From: Polaromonas sp.
GTDB lineage: Bacteria > Pseudomonadota > Gammaproteobacteria > Burkholderiales > Burkholderiaceae_C
NCBI RefSeq assembly: GCF_012927455.1
Contig: NZ_JABBPE010000021.1
Coordinates: 120,068 to 184,067 of the forward strand
DNA: 64,000 nucleotides
Direction: 5' to 3'
Positions within the stretch are counted from its first letter, which is position 1. The number at the start of each line of letters is the position of its first letter. Shown here piece by piece: positions 1 through 8,407 of this stretch. The position numbers were made by a program, and so were the translations under genes. The notes under the pieces are model-generated. The model had not been told where the DNA came from and searched no databases. It saw nothing but the letters and a program-made list of their open reading frames with translations.

Positions 1-326
1 GTGGTAGCGTCTTGTTGATATAGTTTTGATAGCAGCTTGCGCCCGTCGTTATTGGGCTGGAGGCCTTTTTTGTTGGAAAAAAGAGCCACGGCACCGTTTT
101 CAGCGACGATCGCGTCGAGTGGCCAGTCCAGCGCAAACGGCTGACTCCAGCCGACCGACCGGCCGGTGATGGCAATGACGGGCAGCCCGGCCGCTTGCAG
201 GGCCGCCAATGCCGCCAGCGCGTCGGCGGTGATGGCGCCGGCTGTGGTCAAGGTGTCGTCGATATCGGTCAACACGCCGGTGATGCCGCGGCGCACCGCC
301 AGGGGCCAGGTCTTCAGTACTTGCAT
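1..326 (-). CDS. HAD-family phosphatase, partial (3' end outside window)
   Basis: The frame is open from the ATG at 326 to the window edge, giving 108 residues. Residues 21-25 read TDIDDTLT-like, the nucleophile motif DxD of haloacid dehalogenase phosphatases, and ITGR near residue 56 fits motif II. The order resembles the Cof/sucrose-phosphatase type of HAD enzymes. The last 25 or so residues in view are encoded by a copy of dispersed repeat I (14-72), which lies in frame. The substrate cannot be told. It could be a damaged gene if the repeat removed needed residues; the rest is outside the window. Confidence 0.7.
   Translation of the reverse strand, partial: MQVLKTWPLAVRRGITGVLTDIDDTLTTAGAITADALAALAALQAAGLPVIAITGRSVGWSQPFALDWPLDAIVAENGAVALFSNKKGLQPNNDGRKLLSKLYQQDAT
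14..72 (+). repeat. dispersed repeat I, copy 1
   Basis: Core TAGCAGCTTGCGCCCGT followed by ATTGGGCTGGAGGCC, the common core of a repeat found about fifteen times in this window. It lies inside the HAD gene on the opposite strand. Confidence 0.8.
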
Positions 327-413
327 GCTGAAATTTTCGCACTTTGCTGCTGATGCCTGGGACTTGCTCGCAGCCGCTTTTCAACACTGCGGCGGATGAC
401 AACAATGGCCCGT

Positions 414-452
414 AAAAAAACGTCCGGCGCTGCAGGGCAACGCCGGACGTTT
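414..452 (-). terminator. intrinsic terminator of the five-repeat protein gene
   Basis: Perfect 12-bp stem (418-429 with 441-452, core CGTCCGGCG/CGCCGGACG). Read on the minus strand it is followed by a run of seven T (420-414), 36 bases after the stop of the gene at 488-943. Confidence 0.85.
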
Positions 453-487
453 CGAGGGCGCTTGCAGCGCGCCAGGTCAGAAATCTT

Positions 488-943
488 TTAAGCGACGAAG
501 TCGGCTTTGACGTCGATCAGGGGATGGCCTGAGCCTTCGCCGCGCGCGCCTTCACCGGCTTCGCGGGCAACGACATCGCCTTTGACGTCGGTCAGGGGAT
601 GGCCTGAGCCTTCGCCGCGCGCGCCTTCACCGGCTTCGCGGGCAACGACATCGCCTTTGACGTCGGTCAGGGGATGGCCTGCGCCTTCGCCGCGCGCGCC
701 TTCACCGGCTTCGCGGGCAACGACATCGCCTTTGACGTCGGTCAGGGGATGGCCTGAGCCTTCGCCGCGCGCGCCTTCACCGGCTTCGCGGGCAACGACA
801 TCGCCTTTGACGTCGATCAGGGGATGGCCTGCGCCCTCGCCGCGCGCACCTTCACCGGCCTCGCGGGCAAAGGAGGCGGTCGCGGCGCTGGCACCAATAG
901 TGAGGACGGCGACAGCCATGGCTATTTTGTTGAATTTGGTCAT
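488..943 (-). CDS. secreted protein made of five 25-residue tandem repeats
   Basis: The product has 151 residues. Residues 1-26 form a clear Sec signal peptide (charged start, hydrophobic core, cut after SFA). The mature part is five nearly identical 25-residue units with core AREAGEGARGEG, then GHPL, DVKGDVV. The DNA units are 75 bp. Units differ only at A/S before GHPL and T/I after it; the last ends in ADFVA. The start is supported by AGGAG at 951-955, and a strong terminator follows. I do not recognise the family. It is divergent from a two-component system, which could control it. The opposite strand is also open throughout because of the repeat composition, but only this strand has signal peptide, ribosome site and terminator. 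Confidence 0.8.
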   Translation of the reverse strand: MTKFNKIAMAVAVLTIGASAATASFAREAGEGARGEGAGHPLIDVKGDVVAREAGEGARGEGSGHPLTDVKGDVVAREAGEGARGEGAGHPLTDVKGDVVAREAGEGARGEGSGHPLTDVKGDVVAREAGEGARGEGSGHPLIDVKADFVA

Positions 944-1221
944 GAAAAATTCTCCTGAATGAAGTTAGCTGGGTTGATGGGTTCGTTGCAGTGGTTCTGT
1001 ATGGAAGCACTTCCACACAACTCAAATATAGGGAGGTCGGATGATCGAAACTACGATCATCAGTCGCGATTTTCGTGCTCGCTTGGTCGCGGAAAAATCA
1101 GACCATGGTCCCTGTTCTTTTTAGCTGTAATCGCTAGACTTGGACGTAGCAATTTTGGCGCCAACCGCTAAACTTTCTATCAAAAAGATACCTTTGAAAT
1201 GAATTGAAACCAGGATCCAAT
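944..1221. promoter_or_regulatory. divergent control region with two inverted repeats
   Basis: This 278-bp gap separates the five-repeat gene (minus) from the histidine kinase gene (plus). It contains TGGAAG-CA-CTTCCA at 1002-1015 and a perfect GATGATCG-N6-CGATCATC at 1040-1061. Either could be an operator, for instance of the adjacent NarL-type regulator. No confident -35/-10 pair was found. Confidence 0.5.
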
Positions 1222-2631
1222 ATGTCTGCGTTCCTCACCCGAAGCCTGTCGAGGCAGTTCCTGATCGCCAGCTTTCCCGTTTTGCTGATTGGCATGCTGT
1301 TGATCGGTTTCTGGGTGGCGACGCAAATCACCAATAGCGTGGCCCATCGCATCGGTGGCATGACGGGCATGTATGTGGACAGCTTTATTGCCCCGCATAT
1401 TCAAAGCCTGGCCACGGCTGATGATCTGAGTGCCAAGGAACGTGCGGCACTGGACCAGCTGTTCATTGATACCCCACTCGGCGAAAAAATTGCCTCCCTC
1501 AAGATATGGCGTCGTGATGGACGCGTTCTGTACAGCAACAACAAGGCTTTGATTGGCCGCATGTTTCCGATAGACGAGGGGCTCAAGGTGGCCCTGGCGG
1601 GCGATGTGCATTCGGAGATGAGCGATCTGAAGAGTGTCGAAAATGAGTTCGAGAGGGGCAAGTGGTCGCAGCTGATCGAGACTTATGTACCGCTTCGTGC
1701 CGACGGTACCGGAACCGTCATTGCGGCAGCGGAGTTTTACCACTCGACAGATCAGTTGGCGCTGGAGTCGCGGGCCGCGCAACTGAAAAGCTGGTTGATG
1801 CTGATCACCACGGTGGCTGTCATGTACCTGTTGTTGTTTGCGTTGGTGCGCCGGGGTAGCAAAACCATCGTCGAGCAGCAAGGCGAACTGAACGACAAGG
1901 TCACACAGCTCACGGCACTGGTCACTCAAAACGACCAGCTTCATGACAAGGTGCGCCGTGCCGCCGCCCGCACCGCGGCGCTCAATGAGGTTTTTTTACG
2001 CCGCATTTCCGCCGACCTGCATGACGGACCGGGCCAGGACATGGGTTTGGCGCTGATGCAATTTGAGTCGATTGGCGAAACCTGCATGGTGTGTCCCGGC
2101 ATCAGTCACGGGCCGCTTTCAGGCACCGAAGAGTTCCGGGTGATTCGCGCATCGCTGCAATCGGCAATGGCTGACTTGCGCGCCATTTCAGCCGGCTTGC
2201 AGCTGCCGGAGATAGACAAGCTGTCCATACGCGAGATTGCAGAGCGAGCGATTCGAGACTATGAGCGAAAAACTGGCGCCACGGTCGCACTTAATACCGT
2301 GAATGGACAGGCGCCCGCTTCGCTTTCGGTCAAGATTACCTTGTACCGATTGCTGCAGGAGTCACTGACGAACGGATTTCGCCACGCGAACGGCTCGGAG
2401 CAGCATGTAGAAGCCAAGGCTGAAGACGGTCGATTGATTGTTGAGGTGAGTGACCGCGGCACCGGTTTTAATCCCGCAGCGATTGTTCCGGAAGGTCATT
2501 TGGGTCTGTTGGGAATGCGCGAGCGCGTCGAGATTCTGGGGGGCTCCTTCGATTTGCAAAGTACAGTCGGGCAGGGCACCACGATTCGCGTGGCGCTGCC
2601 GCTGGTGGTCCCCGGGCTGGAGCAGGAGTAA
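1222..2631 (+). CDS. sensor histidine kinase, NarX/DegS type (HisKA_3)
   Basis: The product has 469 residues. Membrane helices lie at about 9-30 and 190-212 and enclose a periplasmic sensor part of about 160 residues. A short coiled coil follows, then the dimerisation domain with LHDGPGQ (phospho-His of the HisKA_3 class), and an ATPase domain with the N box (ESLTNGFRHA), SDRGTGF and LGLLGMRER. The ATG at 1222 is preferred over the TTG at 1204 because AGGA at 1212-1215 is well spaced. It is followed after 3 bases by its response regulator. The signal sensed is unknown. Confidence 0.9.
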   Translation: MSAFLTRSLSRQFLIASFPVLLIGMLLIGFWVATQITNSVAHRIGGMTGMYVDSFIAPHIQSLATADDLSAKERAALDQLFIDTPLGEKIASLKIWRRDGRVLYSNNKALIGRMFPIDEGLKVALAGDVHSEMSDLKSVENEFERGKWSQLIETYVPLRADGTGTVIAAAEFYHSTDQLALESRAAQLKSWLMLITTVAVMYLLLFALVRRGSKTIVEQQGELNDKVTQLTALVTQNDQLHDKVRRAAARTAALNEVFLRRISADLHDGPGQDMGLALMQFESIGETCMVCPGISHGPLSGTEEFRVIRASLQSAMADLRAISAGLQLPEIDKLSIREIAERAIRDYERKTGATVALNTVNGQAPASLSVKITLYRLLQESLTNGFRHANGSEQHVEAKAEDGRLIVEVSDRGTGFNPAAIVPEGHLGLLGMRERVEILGGSFDLQSTVGQGTTIRVALPLVVPGLEQE

Positions 2632-2634
2632 GAA

Positions 2635-3285
2635 ATGACTGAGGCGATTCGTGTTCTCGTGGTGGATGACCACCCGCTGTTCCGGCAGGGTGTGGTGCAA
2701 GCACTCGGTGCCGAGCCGGATTTGAAGATTGTGGGCGAAGCCGCTTCGGGCGAGGAGGCTTTAACGCTGGCCTGTGCGTTGCTGCCCGACGTTGTCTTGC
2801 TTGACATCAGCATGCCCGGATGGGGTGGACTGATTACGGCTGAAAAAATCACGACTGCTTGCCCGGCCACGGTGATCGTCATGCTTACCGTGTCTGAAGA
2901 CAAGGATAAGCTGCTGGCCGCATTCAAGGCCGGGGCGCGCGCTTACGTGCTCAAGGGCGTGGCAGCGCGAGAACTGGCCAATGTACTGCGCTCGGCCGTC
3001 GCCGGCGAGGTGTATGTGACGCCGTCGCTCGCGTCGGAGATGCTGGTGTCGTTGACGCGCGGCCAGGCACCGGATCCGCTGCAGGAATTGACCGACCGGG
3101 AGCGGGAGATTTTGAGTCTGATAGGTAACGGCTTGACCAATCGCGAAATCGGCGAGCGCATTTTTCTGTCGGAAAAAACCATCAAGCACTATGTCACCAA
3201 CATCTTGCAAAAGTTACAGGTGCGCAGTCGGGTAGAGGCAGCATTGCTCGCGGCCCAGCGCGCTGCGCCTATCACCGGCAGGTAA
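2635..3285 (+). CDS. NarL/LuxR-family response regulator
   Basis: The product has 216 residues. A receiver domain occupies about 1-125, with the acidic pair DD at 11-12, phospho-acceptor D57 in LLDISMPG and the conserved K near 107. A GerE/LuxR helix-turn-helix follows at about 148-212 (LTDREREIL...NREIGERIFLSEKTIKHYV). It starts 3 bases after the kinase stop, so the two are one operon and a cognate pair. Targets are unknown; the divergent five-repeat protein gene is the nearest candidate. Confidence 0.93.
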   Translation: MTEAIRVLVVDDHPLFRQGVVQALGAEPDLKIVGEAASGEEALTLACALLPDVVLLDISMPGWGGLITAEKITTACPATVIVMLTVSEDKDKLLAAFKAGARAYVLKGVAARELANVLRSAVAGEVYVTPSLASEMLVSLTRGQAPDPLQELTDREREILSLIGNGLTNREIGERIFLSEKTIKHYVTNILQKLQVRSRVEAALLAAQRAAPITGR

Positions 3286-3397
3286 GGCACAACCACTCCT
3301 GTCCGAGCCGGTTGCGCCGATTGACCGGGCAGTTCCATGAACTGACGGTGCCGTACTGGATCCCGGCTGCAGGGCTTTCCGTTTTTGACGGGTTCGG

Positions 3398-3403
3398 TAC
3401 AAT
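3398..3403 (+). promoter_or_regulatory. possible -10 box for ahcY
   Basis: TACAAT at 3398-3403 would start transcription about 3410, just before the riboswitch. The TTGACG at 3385 is too close to act as its -35, so this rests mainly on the position. Confidence 0.35.
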
Positions 3404-3410
3404 AGTGGCT

Positions 3411-3482
3411 GTCCTGAGGAGCGTTGCAACCCACAACATGTGGTCTAGGCTCAGGATTTTCTTTTGCAACCACGCTCACCCG
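3411..3482 (+). ncRNA. SAH riboswitch (ahcY motif)
   Basis: The sequence CCTGAGG-AGCGTTGCAAC (3413-3430) pairs with GGCTCAGG (3448-3455), and GAGCGTTGC with GCAACCACGCTC (3466-3477). This order and the conserved GAGCGxTGCAAC and AGGCTC blocks are those of the S-adenosylhomocysteine riboswitch, known upstream of ahcY in beta- and gammaproteobacteria. It lies 111 bases upstream of the ahcY start. SAH binding is expected to raise ahcY expression. A second hairpin (CTCACCCG/CGGGTGAG, 3475-3506) could be the expression platform. Confidence 0.88.
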
Positions 3483-3588
3483 CATGTGCCTTTGGCGTCG
3501 GGTGAGTGAAATCAATCCACTCCCTTTCGACTTGACGGCGCTGCCTGTGGCTATTTTGCCCTGTTGACTTTTGATTTTGGAGATACCC

Positions 3589-5025
3589 ATGAACGCCGTA
3601 TTGAAACCTGTCCATAGCACCGACTGCATCATTGCTGATCCCTCGCTGGCCGCCTGGGGGCGCAAAGAGCTGAAAATTGCCGAAACCGAAATGCCTGGCC
3701 TGATGGCGATTCGCCAGGAATTCGCCAAAGTTCAGCCGCTCAAGGGCGCGCGCATCACCGGCTCGCTACACATGACGATCCAGACCGGGGTGTTGATTGA
3801 AACCCTGCAGGCCTTGGGCGCCGACGTGCGCTGGGCCTCGTGCAACATTTTTTCGACGCAAGACCACGCCGCCGCCGCCATTGCAGCCGAAGGTACGCCG
3901 GTGTTCGCCATCAAGGGCGAAACCTTGGCCGATTACTGGGACTACACCCACCGCATCTTCGAATTCAGCGGCGCAAAAGGAACACCCGAAGAAGGCCCGA
4001 ACATGATCCTGGATGACGGCGGCGATGCCACGCTGCTGATGCACCTGGGCACGCAGGCCGAAACCGACGCCAGTCTGATCTCGAAGCCTGGTAGCGAAGA
4101 AGAAATTTGCCTGTTCAACGCCATCAAGGCCAAGCTGGCGCAAGACGGCAGCTGGTACAGCCGCCGCCTGAAAAACATTGTCGGCGTGACCGAGGAAACC
4201 ACCACCGGCGTGCTGCGCCTCAATGAAATGGCGGTCAAAGGCACGCTGGCCCTGCGCGCCATCAACGTGAACGATTCGGTGACCAAGTCCAAGTTCGACA
4301 ACTTGTACGGCTGCCGCGAATCGCTGGTCGATGCGATCAAGCGCGCCACTGACGTGATGATTGCCGGCAAGGTCGCCTGCGTCGCCGGCTACGGCGATGT
4401 CGGCAAAGGTTCTGCCCAGGCGCTGCGCGCATTGAGCGCCCAGGTATGGGTCACCGAGATCGACCCGATCAATGCGCTGCAGGCCGCGATGGAAGGCTAC
4501 AAGGTCGTGACCATGGAATACGCCGCCGACAAGTGCGATATTTTTGTGTCCGCCACAGGCAACAAAAACGTCATCAGCTACGCGCACATGGAGGCCATGA
4601 AAGACCAGGCCATCGTCTGCAACATCGGTCACTTCGACAATGAAATTGACGTGGTTTCGCTTGAAAAGTGCAAGTGGGAAGAGATCAAGCCGCAGGTCGA
4701 CCATGTGATCTTTCCGGACGGCAAGCGCATCATCTTGTTGGCCAAGGGCCGCCTGGTGAACCTGGGTTGCGGCACCGGCCACCCTAGCTTCGTGATGTCG
4801 TCCAGCTTTGCCAACCAGACGATTGCGCAGATTGAGCTGTTCACCAAGCAGGCTGATTACGAAGTCGGCAAAGTTTATGTGCTGCCCAAGCACCTCGATG
4901 AAAAAGTGGCACGTTTGCACCTGAAGAAAGTTGGCGCGATGCTGACCGAACTGAGCGACGAGCAGGCGGCCTACATTGGCGTGTCCAAGGCGGGTCCTTA
5001 CAAAGCCAACACTTACCGTTATTGA
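3589..5025 (+). CDS. ahcY: adenosylhomocysteinase (S-adenosyl-L-homocysteine hydrolase)
   Basis: The product has 478 residues, normal for the long bacterial form. It hydrolyses S-adenosylhomocysteine to adenosine and homocysteine, keeping the methyl cycle moving. The NAD-binding motif GYGDVGKG lies near residues 266-273, and the C-terminal KYR-type ending (YKANTYRY) that closes the cofactor site is present. The ATG at 3589 has GGAG seven bases upstream and lies behind the SAH riboswitch. It heads a set with tlyA and metF, both also tied to methyl transfer. Confidence 0.98.
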   Translation: MNAVLKPVHSTDCIIADPSLAAWGRKELKIAETEMPGLMAIRQEFAKVQPLKGARITGSLHMTIQTGVLIETLQALGADVRWASCNIFSTQDHAAAAIAAEGTPVFAIKGETLADYWDYTHRIFEFSGAKGTPEEGPNMILDDGGDATLLMHLGTQAETDASLISKPGSEEEICLFNAIKAKLAQDGSWYSRRLKNIVGVTEETTTGVLRLNEMAVKGTLALRAINVNDSVTKSKFDNLYGCRESLVDAIKRATDVMIAGKVACVAGYGDVGKGSAQALRALSAQVWVTEIDPINALQAAMEGYKVVTMEYAADKCDIFVSATGNKNVISYAHMEAMKDQAIVCNIGHFDNEIDVVSLEKCKWEEIKPQVDHVIFPDGKRIILLAKGRLVNLGCGTGHPSFVMSSSFANQTIAQIELFTKQADYEVGKVYVLPKHLDEKVARLHLKKVGAMLTELSDEQAAYIGVSKAGPYKANTYRY

Positions 5026-5033
5026 GTTTTGCC

Positions 5034-5064
5034 TTGCTCTTTCCCCACCGAGGGGAAAGAGCAA
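5034..5064 (+). terminator. strong hairpin after ahcY
   Basis: A perfect 13-bp stem (TTGCTCTTTCCCC at 5034-5046 with its complement at 5052-5064) and a 5-base loop, starting 8 bases after the ahcY stop. There is no T run, so it may be a partial terminator or mRNA stabiliser before tlyA. Confidence 0.6.
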
Positions 5065-5127
5065 GATGTAAAGCGTGCCTGATATGCCTGATTTAGAGGC
5101 TGGCAAATTTATTAAGAGACTGCTTTC

Positions 5128-6168
5128 ATGCGCGCTGACTTATTTTTGGTTGAACACGGCTTTGCCACCACCCGCTCGCAGGCGCAGCGCCTGATTGCTT
5201 CGGGCGCGCAGTGGCGAGTGGAGGAGGGCGCCTGGAAGAAGGTGGCCAAGAATGGTGACGAGGTGCCTGACGCAGCCGAGTTGCAATTGCTCGATACCAG
5301 CGAAGCCAAATACATTTCGCGCGGTGGCCTGAAGCTCGAAGGAGCTTTGACCAGTAGCGGCCTGCAGGTGAAGGATTTGCGTTGCCTTGATATTGGCCAG
5401 TCGACTGGCGGCTTTACCGACTGCCTACTGCAGCACGGCGCGGCGCAGGTGGTAGGCGTGGACGTGGGCCATGGCCAGTTGCATGACAGTCTACGCATTG
5501 ATCCGCGCGTCGTGTGCATTGAAGGCGTCAATGCGCGCTCGCTCAGCGCCGATGATCTGGTCGAACATTACCGCCGTGCCCTGCATGCCGGGGACGATAT
5601 GGATGATCAATTCGACGAGGACGCAGAAGTCGACGACGCCGACAATAAACTCGAATTTAAGCCGGTATTTGATTTCCTGACAGGGGATCTGTCTTTCATT
5701 TCCCTGACGCTGGTGCTGCCCGCCGTGGTGCGCTTGCTCAAGGCTGATGGCCACCTGTTGATGCTGGTCAAGCCGCAGTTCGAGCTGCAGCCCGGTCAGG
5801 TCGGCAAGGGCGGCATTGTGCGTGATGCCGCACTCTTCGAATCCATTGAAAAGCGCTTGCGCGAGTGTTGCACCGGGCTGGGGCTGCAGGTGTTGGCGTG
5901 GCTGGAGTCGCCGATCGCCGGCGGCGATGGCAACCGCGAGTTTTTCATCCACGCGAAAAAAGGTCACGAGCGCATCGGCGAAGACCAGCCGCTGGCCGCC
6001 GCGCCGCAAAGAAAAGCAGCCAAGCGGCTGCCGCGCAGCGTGCTGCGCGAGTCGCGGGAATTGCACCAGCCGCATGCTGACCCGGAAGCTGCGCATGCGG
6101 GCCAGCACGGGCCGGCGCGAGGCAAGCGGCGCGACAGTAAATCCGATGAAGACGCGTCGAACGATTAA
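5128..6168 (+). CDS. tlyA: TlyA-family rRNA (cytidine-2'-O)-methyltransferase
   Basis: The product has 346 residues. An S4 RNA-binding domain covers about 1-65, followed by a Rossmann methyltransferase fold with SAM motif DIGQSTGGF near residue 88. Members of this family 2'-O-methylate rRNA and are often mislabelled hemolysins. An acidic segment (DDMDDQFDEDAEVDDAD, residues about 155-173) interrupts the methyltransferase domain, and the C-terminus has a basic tail of about 50 residues; both are longer than in the standard 250-residue family member. It lies between ahcY and metF, 8 bases from the latter. Confidence 0.88.
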   Translation: MRADLFLVEHGFATTRSQAQRLIASGAQWRVEEGAWKKVAKNGDEVPDAAELQLLDTSEAKYISRGGLKLEGALTSSGLQVKDLRCLDIGQSTGGFTDCLLQHGAAQVVGVDVGHGQLHDSLRIDPRVVCIEGVNARSLSADDLVEHYRRALHAGDDMDDQFDEDAEVDDADNKLEFKPVFDFLTGDLSFISLTLVLPAVVRLLKADGHLLMLVKPQFELQPGQVGKGGIVRDAALFESIEKRLRECCTGLGLQVLAWLESPIAGGDGNREFFIHAKKGHERIGEDQPLAAAPQRKAAKRLPRSVLRESRELHQPHADPEAAHAGQHGPARGKRRDSKSDEDASND

Positions 6169-6176
6169 GGCTTGTG

Positions 6177-7007
6177 ATGACTGTTGCCGTCAGTTTTGAA
6201 TTTTTTCCTCCCAAGACGCCCGAAGGCGCGGCCAAGCTGCGGCTGACGCGCCAGGACCTGTATGGGTTCAAGCCCGAATTCTGCTCGGTAACCTTCGGCG
6301 CCGGCGGCTCAACCCAGGAAGGCACCTTTGGCACCGTCGGCGAAATTCTGGCCGAAGAGGTGGATGCTGCCAGCCACTTCTCATGCGTCGGCGCCAGCAA
6401 GACCACGGTGCGCGAGCAACTGGCGGCCTTGCGGGCCATGGGTGTCAGACGTCTGGTGGCGCTGCGTGGTGATTTGCCCAGCGGCTACGGCATGGGCGGC
6501 GAGTTCCATTACGCCAGTGATCTGGTGGCGTTTATTCGCGCCGAAACTGGCGATGCCTTTCACATTGAAGTGGCGGCCTACCCGGAAATCCACCCGCAGG
6601 CCAAATCGGCAGCGGCCGATCTTCAGGCCTTTGCCGCCAAGGTCAAGGCAGGTGCCAATTCGGCCATCACGCAGTATTTTTTCAATGCAGATGCCTATTT
6701 CCGTTTTGTCGATGACGCACGCCGGCTGGGCGTCGATGAGCCGGTGGTGCCAGGTATTATGCCGATTACCAGCTCGACGCAGCTGATGCGTTTTAGCGAT
6801 GCCTGCGGTGCTGAAATTCCGCGCTGGATTCGTTTGCGCCTGCAGGGCTTTGGCGATGACACGGACTCCATCAAGAGCTTTGGCCTAGATGTGATTACCG
6901 CTTTGTGCGACCAGCTTTGCACGGCCGGTGTGCCTGGCCTGCATTTTTATACGATGAACCAGAGCGCGGCGACGGCAGAAATTCTGCGCCGTCTGCAGCC
7001 AGTTTGA
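6177..7007 (+). CDS. metF: 5,10-methylenetetrahydrofolate reductase
   Basis: The product has 276 residues, the usual bacterial length. It reduces 5,10-methylene-THF to 5-methyl-THF with FAD, supplying the methyl group for methionine synthesis. The N-terminus [12 protein letters not shown], with its conserved Glu, and the QYFFNADAY block are family hallmarks. The ATG at 6177 is chosen over the GTG at 6174; AAGG lies at 6167-6170. With ahcY it links the folate and methyl cycles. Confidence 0.96.
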   Translation: MTVAVSFEFFPPKTPEGAAKLRLTRQDLYGFKPEFCSVTFGAGGSTQEGTFGTVGEILAEEVDAASHFSCVGASKTTVREQLAALRAMGVRRLVALRGDLPSGYGMGGEFHYASDLVAFIRAETGDAFHIEVAAYPEIHPQAKSAAADLQAFAAKVKAGANSAITQYFFNADAYFRFVDDARRLGVDEPVVPGIMPITSSTQLMRFSDACGAEIPRWIRLRLQGFGDDTDSIKSFGLDVITALCDQLCTAGVPGLHFYTMNQSAATAEILRRLQPV

Positions 7008-7018
7008 TCTTTGAATGG

Positions 7019-7612
7019 ATGCCTCCGGGCGTCGTCAAGCGCTGTGTCGTCGCAGGTTTGCTGGCAGTGCTGGGCGCCTGCACGACGCTGACTGCACCGC
7101 ATTTCCCATCCGTAACCAGCCCGGCCGCGCCCGCAGTCAAGCCACTGGGCCAGACCGAGCAGGGAGGCACGCCAGCCGATCCCGCGTCGCCTCCGGTTGT
7201 TGCTGATAAATATCAGCTGACCGGTGACGCAGCCAGGGAATTGGAGCGTGGCCAGGCCTCCTGGTACGGGCCGCGTTTTCATGGCCGTCGCACAGCCAGC
7301 GGTGAGCGCCACGATATGTATGCGCTGACGGCAGCGCACAAGACACTGCCTTTTGGCACGCTGGTGCGGGTGCGCAGCGTAATGACCGGGCGGGAAGTTG
7401 ATGTGCGTATCAATGACCGCGGCCCGTTTGTCAAAGGCCGTGTTATCGACGTGAGCAAGGCCGCCGCGCAGGTTTTGGGCATGATGGAGGACGGCGTGAA
7501 AGATGTGCTGTTGTTGGTGCCCGAAGCCATGTCTCTGGAGCTGGCGCCAGCTCTGCCGGTCAAGAAATCGCGCCGCGCGTTGCGGCGCTCTCCCTCCCCG
7601 CGTCTCCGCTGA
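7019..7612 (+). CDS. rlpA: RlpA-like septal lipoprotein
   Basis: The product has 197 residues. Residues 1-21 form a lipoprotein signal with lipobox LGAC, so the protein should be anchored to a membrane on the periplasmic side. A double-psi beta-barrel follows at about 75-165, with [19 protein letters not shown] and RINDRGPF, the region that carries the catalytic acid in RlpA transglycosylases acting on denuded glycan. No SPOR domain is present, so septal targeting by SPOR is not expected. It starts 11 bases after metF. Confidence 0.85.
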   Translation: MPPGVVKRCVVAGLLAVLGACTTLTAPHFPSVTSPAAPAVKPLGQTEQGGTPADPASPPVVADKYQLTGDAARELERGQASWYGPRFHGRRTASGERHDMYALTAAHKTLPFGTLVRVRSVMTGREVDVRINDRGPFVKGRVIDVSKAAAQVLGMMEDGVKDVLLLVPEAMSLELAPALPVKKSRRALRRSPSPRLR

Positions 7613-7734
7613 TTCTTCGGGTTTTTCCCGCGTAAGGCGGGCACCCCGGTCTTTGCCCGGTTGCCAGTTGTTTTTGACCCTCACCACGTATGGGTCAAGT
7701 TCCAAATTGCCGACGTCAGCCTGAGGGATTATTA

Positions 7735-7758
7735 AAATTTCAGTCATTCCTGAAATTT
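7735..7758. promoter_or_regulatory. operator-like perfect inverted repeat before the GbsR-type gene
   Basis: AAATTTCAG-N6-CTGAAATTT, 9-bp perfect arms, ending 14 bases before the start of the GbsR/MarR-type regulator. The place and symmetry suggest an autoregulatory site controlling this gene and cydAB. Confidence 0.6.
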
Positions 7759-7772
7759 GAGTAATCCAGATC

Positions 7773-8405
7773 ATGAACCTTGCCCCCCTGACCAAGCGTT
7801 TTGTCCTTCACTTTGGCGAAATGGGTAGCCGATGGGGCATCAACCGCACGGTGGGGCAGATTTATGCGCTGCTTTACGTATCGCCGCGCGCCCTGAATGC
7901 CGACGACATTGGCGAAGCGCTGGGGTTCTCGCGTTCCAACGTCAGCATGGGCTTGAAAGAGCTGCAGTCGTGGAATCTGGTGCGGCTGCAACACTTGCCC
8001 AATGACAGACGCGAGTACTTTCAGGCGCCCGACGATGTGTGGATGATCTTCCGCACGCTGGCCGAAGAGCGACGCAAGCGCGAGATCGACCCGACGCTCT
8101 CGATGCTGCGCGATGCGCTGCTGGACCAGTCTGCGGAGGGGGACGATATTCATGCCCAAGCCCGCATGCGACAGATGCACGACCTGGTCGAACTGATGAC
8201 CGGCTGGCTCGCCGATGTGCAGAAAATGGATTCGACCACGCTGGTCAGCCTGATGAAGATGGGGGCCAAGGTGCAGAAGTTGTTGGAGGCCAAAGGCAAA
8301 GTGGCGCGTTCCGTCAGGGCTGGATTGACAGGCCGCTCGGCACTTGATTTGCCAGGCGATGAAGCCGCACAATCTGCTCAGCTTCCCGATGCGGACAGGA
8401 GTTGA
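7773..8405 (+). CDS. GbsR/MarR-family transcriptional regulator
   Basis: The product has 210 residues. A winged helix-turn-helix lies at about 25-85 (VGQIYALLYVSPRALNADDIGEALGFSRSNVSMGLKELQ), followed by a long helical C-terminal part rich in Lys/Arg and Met. The protein lacks the MarR C-terminal dimer helices in usual form and fits the GbsR-type group. Its stop is 2 bases from the cydA start, so it is in the cydAB operon and probably controls it. A perfect palindrome lies just upstream. Confidence 0.85.
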   Translation: MNLAPLTKRFVLHFGEMGSRWGINRTVGQIYALLYVSPRALNADDIGEALGFSRSNVSMGLKELQSWNLVRLQHLPNDRREYFQAPDDVWMIFRTLAEERRKREIDPTLSMLRDALLDQSAEGDDIHAQARMRQMHDLVELMTGWLADVQKMDSTTLVSLMKMGAKVQKLLEAKGKVARSVRAGLTGRSALDLPGDEAAQSAQLPDADRS

Positions 8406-8407
8406 CT

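Noticed and set aside
507..962. Open frame on the plus strand across the five-repeat gene
   Set aside because: It mirrors the repeat composition, has no signal peptide or ribosome site, and would run against the terminator layout.
3385..3403. TTGACG/TACAAT as a promoter pair before the riboswitch
   Set aside because: The spacing is only 7 bp. TACAAT alone is kept with low confidence.
3766..5106. 446-codon frame antisense to ahcY
   Set aside because: ahcY is certain; the antisense frame has no family pattern and results from codon bias.
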